A stretch of DNA of 64,000 nt, taken from assembly GCA_022496185.1 (NCBI GenBank), contig WTXG01000010.1, positions 372,001 to 436,000 on the forward strand. The letters are read 5' to 3'. Shown here piece after piece: positions 11,837 through 21,646 of this stretch. Every line of letters starts with the position of its first letter. Position 1 is the first letter of the stretch. Origin of the DNA: Multifurca ochricompacta (taxonomy: Eukaryota > Basidiomycota > Agaricomycetes > Russulales > Russulaceae). The notes under the pieces were generated by a model. It did not search any database. It was not told the DNA's origin and worked only from the letters and a program-made list of their open reading frames with translations. The position numbers were made by a program, and so were the translations under genes.

Positions 11837-12576
11837 CTTCGCAATTGACGAGGTAGTGAACAACATGAGACTTCTGCGCCTGAAAGCAGAAGTCGTGTGA
11901 CTGCGGAAGAACATTACCCTGCGGAGGACACTGAACCAACAGTACAAGGAGCACGCGAAGATGATGGCAAGGTTGACGAATGGGATGTTCCAGCTGGAAC
12001 AGGAGATCGTAGAGATTAGGAAGAGGTTAGAAAAGGGGGATGCGTATCAAACAATTGCTGAAAGGTACGCTGACACCTATGCATGACCTCTCCCCCCTCG
12101 AACCCTGGGTGCTGCCCCAACATTGCTGCCGAGCCGACTCGAAATGCCGCAGTTACATGAAAACCCCCACGGAGAGACTTGCTGGCGCTGCGACAGCAAG
12201 TACCACATCAGCTGGAACTGCCCGCTGAATTGCAAGTGGTGTCGCCACTGCCATAGCAATCTCCACTGGAGTCGACATTGCATCTTCCGATGCATAGGAG
12301 TGGCCCCGACGATCAACAACCCCTCAGGCTGGTGCAGCAAGTGCCTTCGCCACAACGCCGGACATCGAGAACTCGATTGCCCCGTCTACGATTTATGCCG
12401 TGCATGTGGTCAGCACGGCCCATATGGCTTCCTTCGCACCCACGCGTGTCCACAGGAGTTGGAGTCATATAGAGAGGACAATCGTAATGTAGCTGACGAC
12501 TATTTGGAGCTGGTGCAGGATGATGACGGTACGAGTCGTTTCTAGCTGGGACTGCTAGAACCAGAAGAGGGGGTGA

Positions 12577-13157
12577 TGTTACGAACCCCGTCTCTTCCCA
12601 TTTTCTTCTTCCTGCCCAGTGACAAACCCTCCCAGCCACCTACACTTCACTATATGATCACGTCTCCATCGTGGAACCCGTCACATGCCCTCCGTCCATC
12701 CCTGTGACTCACTTGTTTGCTTATATTTACGTACCCTTATCGCTGCTTATCGCTTATCACCTTATCATACGACCGGACACTTACTTAGTTCCCTATCAGT
12801 AGAAGCCAGGCTTTATGCCCTCCGCTTTCAGATATTTGGGCCCACTTGACTCCATGATTCCTTATCGACAGACGCCCACTTCCTTACGTATATAAGCCCA
12901 CTGTAGCTTACACTGTAAAGCTCAGACTCGACTTATTGAATACATCGGTGCCTGTCTTCTGGACATCCCCCTTTGATCATTTAACTCCTTCGTCTCAGTG
13001 CTTTTGGCACTTTCCGTTCAACATTGTCTTAAGGAACAGCCCTTTTGACTTTGACTCATCTCACCCGAACTCCAAGAGGCCTTATTGGTTTCTTACCTGA
13101 CTTCGTAAATCAAGCTGTCGCACAAGTCATGTGGAACGTCCTGCACCGGACGTAACA
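12577..13157 (+). repeat. Element A 3' LTR
   Basis: 581 bp from TGTTAC to GTAACA, preceded by the same purine tract (agaagagggggtga) as in element B. It shares long blocks with B's LTR, including the tatataag box, the agactcgactt segment and the end ccggacgtaaca, but is clearly diverged from it. The ccgg near its end shows the ancestral state of a site that has decayed to ctgg in one B LTR and ccag in the other. Confidence 0.93.
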
Positions 13158-14361
13158 CTATGCCCTAACCCTGGGGTATCCTTGTTGGTACCCGTACCTG
13201 TACCCATACCCATCACTACAGGTACAGGTAACCCATGGGTTACCCATGAAAACACATGCAAGTTCTTTACTTGCATCATGCATTTCGGATACCCAGCCCA
13301 GGACTTCCTGGACCAAGAAGATACACAACACATTCATTTGTGGCTGCTTAAGATCCCTCAATGACTCTTATTTTATGTTCAGAAGATTAAGATAATTCAT
13401 TATTCCATTTTTATTTTATTATTCTGCTTTCAATTTTATACAAGCACAACTAAAATACAGTATACAGAGATGATTAGATAGGATGTTATAGAACATTGGT
13501 GAAAAGCCTGTCAGATAACCACACAGAATGCAAAATAATTTGATGAACACATAGCAATTTGCAGGGGTAACCCCTGGATAATTGTTTTGATACCTGGGTT
13601 ACCCATAAAATGAAATGTGTGCAAGTTCTTTACTTGCATCATGCATTTTGGACATCTGGCCTGGGACATCCTGGTCAAGGAGATACACACTTGGACACAA
13701 CACATTCATTTATGGCTACTCAAGATCCCTCAAAGATTGTTGGTTTATGTTCAGAAGATTAAAAGGATCCTTTATTTACATTATTATTTTATTATTCTGG
13801 TTTCATTTCACACAAGCACAACTGTCCTGGTGCATTTAAGTCAACCTTCCTTAATAGGAAGGAGGTCAGACCACCATGCGATGCAATGTAGTCGCTGCCC
13901 CATGCAGCTTGTAGATACATGCGGGCCTTGTTTCAGTAAACTAATTTGATAATTTGATTATATTATAGTCTAAAGTAGTCTAGAGAGTATTTTAGATAGT
14001 GCCAGACTGGCAGAATTGGTCATGCGTTGATAAAACAGGTGCATCATGATTTTCAAGAAGTGGATCACTGATAACACTTTTATTTTACATCGCACCGTTG
14101 ATCTGCTTTGATATTTCATATGATAATACTAGAACATATTTAAAGATACCCTATAGCATACATCAGACGAGATCTTTTATTTTTGTGGCTGCAGATGTGT
14201 TTTATCTTAGAATATCTACTGATCTTGTCAATGCATGATTGGCACCTATACCCGCCAAACCCGCTGCATGGGTACAGGTTTCCACAGGTTGGGAGCCATA
14301 TACCCGTACCCGTACCCAGCAAAACCCGTGGCACTTACCCGCACGGGTATGAAAACCCTTG
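13158..14361. mobile_element. hAT-like element fragment, right end
   Basis: AT-rich, non-coding sequence between the LTR of element A and a LINE fragment. Both flanks are rich in short tacccg/gtaccc motifs (13190-13250 and 14245-14350), as in subterminal repeats of hAT elements. The right edge, read inward, starts caagggttttcataccc, resembling a hAT terminus, and the LINE sequence begins directly after 14361. No matching left terminus is in view; element A may have inserted into it, leaving that end outside the window. No transposase is recognisable. Confidence 0.45.
13233..13822. repeat. Pair of diverged ~225-bp direct repeats
   Basis: About 13233-13455 and 13592-13822 share order and wording: a gggttacccat start, then gcaagttctttacttgcatc, acaacacattcattt, agatccctcaa, atgttcagaagatta, ttattttattattctg and acaagcacaact. 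They are separated by about 135 bp that contain the palindrome caggggtaacccctg (about 13564). This looks like two copies of one small repeat or an internal duplication inside the hAT-like fragment. Confidence 0.7.
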
Positions 14362-14664
14362 ACAATCACTACATCTCGGAGTACACCAAATGATTCCACT
14401 TGCGACAACTGGCCTCCAATCGCACATGCCAATGCGATGACATGACCCCCACCAGCTTCACTCACGTGTTGCTGGAATGCACCTTGTATGCCCAAGTGTG
14501 GACAACATGGCAGCTTACCCCTTTCGATCTGGAGGGCGTTTCCCTGATCAAATTCTTTACCGACCGTGGTGTGGTGGGCCACCTCCTGGAGTTCTTACAG
14601 GAGACTGGTGCCTTCCACCGGCCAATCTCCTCCCATCGCCCCTGCAAGCCTGACTGAGTTTGGA

Positions 14665-16583
14665 TGTAACGCCTGGTGCAGGCATTCAGCACGACATGTG
14701 ACAAGTTGTGTAGCAAAACTACGAAGTCAAGTGCACACTGTCTTTTAGGGCTGTGCACCGTACCCATAGCTTACAGTATGACGGTGCTGTAGTACGGTGC
14801 CGTACCCGTACTGTAGCAGCTCAAGTCAATCATCGAGATGGACGGTTACGGGTACAGAAAACACCATCCAAACCCATCAAAAAACAGCCGTAGACGGCAT
14901 TAGACGGCATGGACGGCATTGACTGAATGAGCTTTAATCTTGTCATTAAGCCACCAAAACTCCCCCACTATAGTATCTTTACCTATTTAGATAGCAGATA
15001 AGTGTTAGCTAAATATGGTAAAGATAAGAGATAAGATAAACTAACTAATACTCACTTCAGTTTATGTGGTCAAAACTGAAGTGAACATGTACAGAATAGT
15101 AACCTTTTATACTGCTCAGAGGAGCATGACAATAAGTAGAATAAATATAGTTATTTAAATGTGACAAGACAGAAGGAATGTGTTGTGTGTGCAATGTCTC
15201 TGAATCATTATCTGATGCACTTTAGATTATCTTATCATGATCAGGAGATCGAGTCCACAGGAGCCCGGCTGTCTGGTCCCCGGTTCCTAACAATCCGGTC
15301 GCAACCGGCCCATCTCAATATTATGGATTATGGAGCAGGGCAGATTAGATTAGTGGATGGGGCACGATCTCCCTCCGTTGCCTGACAAGAAGCGGCTGCA
15401 TCTTGCACACATGCAAGGTGATACTGCAATGGATCATTGAGCTGTCTATTAGTCTAGATATTTGATTTTTGCCTTATTGTAATTGAATTTTGGTCTGCCA
15501 GAGTCCAGTTGGAGGTATGCTCACATGTACCACACTTGGCTTCAGGAGTTGCCTTGTGCAAGCCTGAATATAGTTTTTGGATGCCCCCTTTTGGGGCATG
15601 TTTTGGTATTGTTTCTCTGATGTCTCTTTTGTGATAATGTACCTACAATTCCATTTATTGAGGAATTTCATGTTCCAGTATGCCCTGTTTACACTACTCA
15701 TGCTCACAGAAGCAAATGAAATGCTTGAAGTCCCTCTATGAGTTTCAGATTATGGCTGGTAAAGTTGATTGTTGGGTATTGTACTCATAAACTACATAAA
15801 AAGGTGTAGAATAGCCCCAAGAATACACCTATTTGTTGCTTTATTGCTCTAAGCTTCTTGTTCATGCTATCCTGCTCAACTTAATTTTCTCTAGTAATAC
15901 CGTCTACTACCGTATACCGTAAAACGGCCGTACTGTATCCGTACCATACCGTCAGCGATCCAGTGAGTGCAAAAAACGGTAGGTGTACGGGTCAGCCATA
16001 CCCGTCCCTCACCATCAAATAGATGGCCGTCACCGTCAAATGGATGGTGCGCAGCCCTACTGTCTTTCAAGTATGCGGAGATCAGGTGATGAGTCAGTAC
16101 CAAGGAGCTAATCCCCTAGTACCAGTGAGCAGAGAAGTGCCAAAAGCACTGAGACAATTCAAAGGTCGGGTCTTTAGAGATCACCCAGAAGGTAATGCAC
16201 CAAGTCAATTAAGAAGTCAAGTCTGAGGCATACAGGCTATCTAGACAGGCCTTATATACATAACAGAGGTTGGAGTCTGAATCAGAGTAACGTACTTGAT
16301 GTATCAACAAAGTCATAATCTAGCTAAATGGGGAACAGGGTCAATGTGGGCCAGATGAGAATATATGTAGATGGATTCAGTATAGTTGCGATTCTGGTGG
16401 GAAAAGTACATAAGAGTTCTGATGTAAAATACGAGTCATAGATAAGCACAGCATGAGTCAGAGATAAGGAACCAAACAAGCATAACAGAAGGCATAACAC
16501 AATCAACAATGGACAAACACAGCCAAATGACAGGTCACGTGAGGGAGAAAAGGAAATGAGACGACGCAGCGGGGTTCGTAACA
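14665..16583 (-). repeat. Solo LTR of an A/B-like gypsy element, split by a hAT element
   Basis: Starts tgtaac, ends gttcgtaaca, and is flanked on both sides by the 5-bp duplication ttgga (14660-14664 and 16584-16588). After removal of the 1,314-bp hAT insert and one 8-bp duplication it is 597 bp, close to the 592 and 581 bp of LTRs B and A. On the - strand it has tatataagg followed by agacttgactt, the decayed form of the self-priming segment. No internal element sequence remains, so it arose by LTR-LTR recombination. Confidence 0.92.
14746..16059. mobile_element. Non-autonomous hAT element, 1,314 bp
   Basis: Terminal inverted repeats tagggctgtgcacc (14746-14759) and, inverted, tagggctgcgcacc (16059-16046) differ at one base. 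They are flanked by a perfect 8-bp duplication ctgtcttt (14738-14745 and 16060-16067), the duplication length of the hAT superfamily. Subterminal regions repeat gtacggt/accgtac motifs. No ORF with transposase features is present, so it must have been moved in trans. It sits inside the solo LTR and is therefore the younger insertion. Confidence 0.92.
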
Positions 16584-17157
16584 TTGGATGTGATGGACTT
16601 GGACTTAGTGAGTTTTCTCTCCTTTGTTCTTGAACAGTCTCTTTCTCAGAAGGCCACTCTACTTTAATTTCCCTTATTCCAGTTTTCCTTCTGGGTTTCC
16701 ACTCATGACTTTGTTGCTCCCTCCCACTGTCCGTAGTAGTAGTAGTCACATTGTTCTCGGATGTGGCCGCGTGATTGGGTGCCATCCCGCAAGCGCGTTA
16801 TAAAATTGATTCAAAAAAAAAAAAAAAAAGACTACCGCATCCGCCTTGTTTAGAACCACAAAGACTGAGCTCCCACACTTTTATCTTTAGAGCTTCGACA
16901 TTCTGCGAGTGATAGAGTAGGCGAGAGTGAACCACTGGTCTTCCTGTATTATATAAGCGTTGGAAACTTATGGCCTTGACCCCCGCGATGCTCGCATCTA
17001 TCTAGACCAACAGATAGATAAGTCAAAAGCGCCCATAGTTTATAAGCTAGTGCTTCAAAGCTATGCAAATGCAAATATCACCGCCACTGCCATGAGGCTC
17101 AATTTAATGCGAGCCCCACCCTGAATTTCTTGAATCCTCTCCAACCCTAGAGAACCT

Positions 17158-20100
17158 ATGGCTTTCTTCTTGCTTTTCCCTCCAGAGAGTACGGGCCAAT
17201 CGTTGGGTACGTCCCAATTTTATTGACCTGTTGTTCCCGCACCCTATCTTTTTCACAGATTCTATTCCTGAAATCGATAAATGCGTCACTCTTCTTGAAC
17301 ATAATCTATCATCGTTCCCTCGATCTTATCCTCTGCGCCCCCGCTGGCTCGCAGATCTAGCTACTGCGCGATACACGCGCTACAATTTGTCGGGTCAGAA
17401 GGAAGACTTGGACAGGCATATCCTTCACCTTACAGAATTGATCCTTCTTCCACTTCCTTCTCGATTTGGACTTCATGTCAACATCGTCGATGCCTTCCAC
17501 CGCCTCGCGGATGCTCTTTTCTCTCGCTATCACCGTTATCACCAGAAATCGAACCGAACCGAAGACATCGAGTCTTCAATCAAATACCATCGTTTTTCCC
17601 GGGAGTTGCCACTGGAGGCCTTTGGCATTCCGATAAACGACGTTACAGAAACACTTGTCCTGGCCCTGGGCTCCTACGCGCGGTCAGGCAATGGTAACGC
17701 TCTCCAGAGTATTGAGGAGATGCTAGCACTCTGCCGCGAACTCCTCGCCTCGCGTAATTCGGAATACTACCCTACCAATCCTCTCGTTGTTTTGAGCATA
17801 TCAGTTGCTACCGAATACTCTCGAAGCCAAAATGTGGATCCATTAGACCGGGTCATCGAATTCTTGCGAGAGGCGGTGATGGCGTGTCCTCCGGGATTGC
17901 CACAGATTCCCCTGTCTCTGGTTCGCGTTCTCAACGTTCGCATTACTCTGGCGGCCAACTGTGGTGACGATCTCGAAGAAGCTCTAACCCTCCTTACCAG
18001 AGTCGTCTCTTCAGACACTCTAGACAATAGCTACACGCTGAGTCTGGTGCGGTCTCAAGCGTTCGCCTTGGCTGCAGGAATGGCGTCCCTCCGTACCAGC
18101 GAGTATCCGAGTGCCGAAAATCTGGAAAGGGCGATCGCCCTTTGTCGTTCATGCCTCGATGGAACATCTAGAGACAGCAGTGAAATCGGAGATAGGGGCC
18201 GTTCTATGATTGTTATGCTACTGGAAGCGTGCTTGAAGATACGCTTCCAATATTTCGGCTTAACGGACTCTCTTCAACAAGCAGATTCCTGTGCTTCGGA
18301 GACGGATAGTCTTCTATTATCCCAGGATCCGCTCTTTACGAACTTTTATGAATCGGCAAGCGGAAAGCGAGTTTATACTATAGAGGAGGTAGAGCTTAAA
18401 ATCCAATATCTTCAAGGACTTCTCTCCGGGGCACAAAAGACATCCAGCAGCTGGCATTGTGTTACGGGTCTCGGGAATTGGTATAAAAAGAAATTTCTTA
18501 TCACCGGAGATATGACCGACCTTGAAGAGTCTATCAACTATTACCGAATGGCACTTTCATCATTTCCCGTGGACAAACGATCGGCATCCTTCTCTTGCCT
18601 CATGTTAGGTGAACTTCTGCTTAGAGCATTCGATCGCAGCAACGGGGTTGAATATCTTGAAGAGTCTATTTCTATACACCGTCGTATTCTCGAAATGCAA
18701 GCTTCACGGGATACCTGCTTTCGGGCCCTCGGTCGTCTTTCTCTGTGTTTGTTCTTCCGCTGGTTGTTGTTCAGCCTCGCGCAGGACCTAGATGAGTCTA
18801 TGGACTTATTCAGCACGGCCGTCAGCGATCAATACGCAACGGTGTACGACAGACTAGAGATCGCTTGCAAGTGGGCGTCAGGTTCGCGGGTTTCTGGTCA
18901 CCACTCCACCATGTCCGCATATCAAAACGCGATGTCATTGCTGCAAAATTGTCTCGTTTTCGCGCCAACCATCGAAACGCAACACCACCATTTGGTCGCG
19001 ATGAGGCGGATGTCCAGGATACCGTTGGAGTACGCGTCGTACTTGATCAGCGTTGGTCGACTGGAACAGGCCATCGAGGCCCTCGAACAAGGGAGAGCAT
19101 TGCTTTGGTCTGAAATGCGTGGTCTTCGCACATCCATTGACCAGCTTCGCGAAAAAAAACCCGAGCTGGCCCTCCGATTTGCGAAGGTCAACCAAGACCT
19201 CGAGGCTCTCACCACGTCTATCTCACGCTCGCAAAGTGAGACTGTAGAAGTGGGAGAAGGCGCAAAGGATGGCGAATGGTTTGACGCATTCGGCCGCACC
19301 CTCAACGAGCAGCGGAAACTTTTAGAAGAACGCGACGGACTCATTTCGCGGATCCAAGAGTTACCCGGGCTTCAGGACTTTTCGAAGACGCTTTCATACG
19401 ACGCTCTTCGTGACGCAGCTTCACGCGGACCAGTTATCATCATCAACCACTGCAAATGGCGTTCTGACATCCTTATCCTCCTTCATAACTCACCACCTTC
19501 CTTCGTCCCCACCCCCGATGATTTCTATGCCCGCGCGACGAAATTGAAGGATAATCTATTGGAGACACGAAATAAGTATTCTCCTGGTTCCAGGAAATAC
19601 GACGACGCTCTGCGATCCACTCTCAATGACCTGTATACGCTTGTAGGCAGACCGGTGATCGAAAAACTGCGCGAGTTGAAAGTACCCGACCAATCCCGGG
19701 TTTGGTGGTGCCCAACATCGGTATTCTGCTCTCTCCCTCTCCACGCGATGGGCCCCATTCCGTCAGACGATGGAGTCGAACAATATTTCTCGGACATATA
19801 TGTTTCTTCATATACCCCCACACTCTCCGCGCTCATTCAGTCCCGTGGACCTAAAGTGCCGACGTCGGATGACCCATCTCTGCTCCTTGTTGGGAGACCT
19901 AACGATGATCTCCCCGCGGTATGGAAGGAGATAAACGCTATTCGGACGCACCTGGGACAATCGGCGCACTGTCTCGTCAATGAGGACGCGACTTTGGAGG
20001 CCGTAAAGGAAGGTCTTCAACGCCATCGATTTGCTCACTTTGCGTGTCATGGAAATCTGGAGGCGGGAAAGCCGTTCGACGCATGGTTCAAGCTCGAAGG

Positions 20101-20461
20101 GGATGACCGCCTGACGTTGCTCGACATCGTACGGTCCCATCTTCCGGACGCCGAGTTCGCCTTTCTCTCAGTCTGTCACACGGCGGAGCTGACGGACGAA
20201 AGCATCGCCGACGAGGCACTGCATCTTGCCGCCGCAATGCAATATTGTGGGTTCCGAAGTGTGGTCGGCACGATGTGGGCTGTGGCCGACGACGATGGAC
20301 CGGAACTAGCGAAACATTTCTACAGGTCGATGTTCGGTGGGGAAAAGGCGCATTCGTACAAGAGGTCGGCGAGGTCACTTCGGAATGCGGTACAGAAGCT
20401 GAGGAGGAAGAGGGAAATGAAGCTGGAGCGTTGGGTAAACTTTGTACACTATGGCGCCTGA
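17158..20461 (+). CDS. TPR-CHAT protein (caspase-like CHAT protease domain)
   Basis: Proposed model: ATG at 17158, exon 1 to 17206, a 52-nt intron 17207-17258 (gtacgt..cacag, branch-like ttgac), then one long exon to TGA at 20459-20461, giving about 1,080 residues. A long open frame also runs through the intron but has only TTG there, which is why this start is preferred. The first ~700 residues are helical repeats of TPR type. Residues from about 780 form a CHAT domain with the catalytic pair His in FACHG (codon 20048-20050) and Cys in LSVCHTA (20174-20176), followed by the GFRSVVGTMW strand typical of CHAT. CHAT domains are clan CD cysteine peptidases, related to separase and caspases. The substrate is unknown. 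Such genes are multi-copy in mushrooms. It lies beside the transposon nest. No break is seen. Confidence 0.9.
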
Positions 20462-21646
20462 TGGCAAATGAGTCGCCTCCCTGGTATTGACAAGCATGAG
20501 GTAAACTTTATGGTGGGCAGGACAGTGCCTGGGAAAGGGCTGAGCAGCTCAACTGGGGAGGGGGAAGGCACACGTCTCTTCTGGAAACAAGGCCAACCTG
20601 TACGTAGCAGAAGTGAATGGCTTTGGTTTGGATTATATAATGCACCCTGGGGACTCTCACTAGATTCACTGGTTCACACGTAACCTAGTGAGATCCTCTA
20701 TTCATTAGGAATACCATACGCCCAACTAGGATGTGTAAGGAAACCGCACCGACTCATCTGTGACGAAACCACACTACACTTCCGTCTACTAACAGTTTAT
20801 ACGGGAACACTCACCAACCGGCTTGTCAGAGTCGTCTCTGGATTTGAGCCCAATTGAAATCAATTCAACTATTGTTTACTGTAAGAATGGCTCTGGCGTT
20901 GAGCATGAAACCTTCAGCTATCATCATTCCTGGTCAAACCCACATCTCCTCTCTTTTCGTTACAAGCCCTGAATTAGAGCATTTCTGATTTAGTTTCAAA
21001 CATTTGACGTATATCTTTTTATCAGTACATTCGCATTTCGGGCCCCCTGCTCGTCCATTCCCACCTCACTTGTCTCCTTTCATTCAAAGCCATCCTCTTT
21101 TGCTTCATAACTAGGTCTCTCTACAAGTGTATAAGGGTAATACAATGCTTGTAGTAGTAGACCAGCCAGTGAGCAACAGAAGCAGAAATCAAATGGCATT
21201 TTTCTCTCTTTTATCTTTGTGTGCTAAATAACTTCTTGACAATGTCAAAGCGCAATGTCAAACGGAACCAGCAAGCAGCGAACTCGCAAGTATCAAGCAC
21301 GATACACCCTCATCTGAAGAGTTCCCTCTTCTCTCTCTCTTCTCCTCTACCTCTATCCTTTCGGGAACACTTTGCCTCCCACTCACCGCGGATCGGATCA
21401 ACGACGAATGTCTTGTCTGGAAAAAGAGGGACTGCCTGAGTAGTGGCGGCTTTCTCCTTTCTCGCGGTTGCCACCCTGAATTTGACTATGGATATGGTTC
21501 GATTACTATATGAGCAACATTGCTTATCCTACATGGTTTATGATTATAATCCCCCCCCCACAAACGATCGGAGTCACCAGGGAGGACAGCGAACAACTTG
21601 TTGCTGCCGCCTTCACCCCGATACCAGGTCAATTATTGCAGTGCGC
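20462..21646. other. Intergenic, no gene seen
   Basis: 1.2 kb between the CHAT stop and the stop of the F-box gene on the opposite strand (convergent 3' ends). Only short, compositionally random ORFs. Pyrimidine-rich stretches around 20940-21110 and 21320-21370, and a run of C near 21551. No RNA gene or repeat recognised. Confidence 0.6.

Larger units (their letters stand above)
3865..12545 (+). pseudogene. Element A ORF3: coiled-coil, zinc-knuckle protein, split by element B
   Basis: A third ORF follows the chromodomain. It runs 3865-4354, is interrupted by element B, and resumes at 11842-12545 in the same frame once one target duplication is removed, giving about 398 codons. The N-terminal half is unique and acidic. 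The middle is charged and helical, probably a coiled coil. The C-terminal quarter carries two canonical CX2CX4HX4C knuckles (CWRCDSKYHISWNC and CRHCHSNLHWSRHC) and two further Cys/His clusters. The ATG at 3865 is chosen because element B has its matching ATG at 6177. Two TGA codons (11898-11900, 12084-12086) break it; the second is CGA in B. The position is that of an env-like or accessory gene, but no signal peptide or membrane segment is seen. Function unknown; RNA or DNA binding is inferred from the knuckles. Confidence 0.85.
1..13157 (+). mobile_element. Ty3/gypsy chromovirus, element A (5' truncated by window edge)
   Basis: An LTR retrotransposon on the + strand enters from outside the window. 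In order it shows the gag zinc knuckle, protease, reverse transcriptase, RNase H, integrase, chromodomain, an extra zinc-knuckle ORF3, a purine-rich tract just before 12577 and a 3' LTR. It is split by element B (4355-11836) and the flanking 5-bp duplications at 4350-4354 and 11837-11841. Without B the visible part is about 5.7 kb. Its 5' LTR and most of gag lie left of base 1, so its own target duplication cannot be tested; the bases after the 3' LTR are ctatg. It is dead: several TGA stops and at least one frameshift break pol and ORF3. Confidence 0.95.
14362..16829 (+). mobile_element. LINE 3'-end remnant with poly(A), interrupted by a solo LTR
   Basis: Codons around 14400-14657 read as the C-terminal tail of a non-LTR reverse transcriptase: a Cys-x-Cys ... 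His-x4-Cys cluster (RTCQCDD ... HVLLEC) followed by the helical LLEFLQETGAF segment that ends such proteins in mushrooms. The stop is at 14655-14657. The sequence continues on the far side of the solo LTR (from 16584) and ends in a run of 17 A at 16813-16829, as expected for a LINE tail. The upstream part is missing, consistent with 5' truncation or later insertion. Confidence 0.6.

Noticed and set aside
13190..14350. Repeated tacccg/gtaccc motifs resembling telomere repeats
   Set aside because: They are degenerate, scattered and in both orientations, lie inside a transposon nest with genes to the right, and fit subterminal hAT repeats better than a telomere.
14400..14657. Independent small protein gene with a zinc cluster
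   Set aside because: The Cys/His cluster and the LLEFLQETGAF tail match the C-terminus of non-LTR reverse transcriptases, and a stop lies just upstream in the same frame.
13158..16583. CRISPR-like or satellite array from the repeated motifs
   Set aside because: Spacing and unit length are irregular, and transposon termini with target duplications explain the repeats.
16324..16785. 154-codon minus-strand ORF with a plausible N-terminus
   Set aside because: The frame runs from LINE 3' sequence straight into the solo LTR across its ttgga junction, so it is a chance fusion. The host part would stop soon after on the other side of the LTR.
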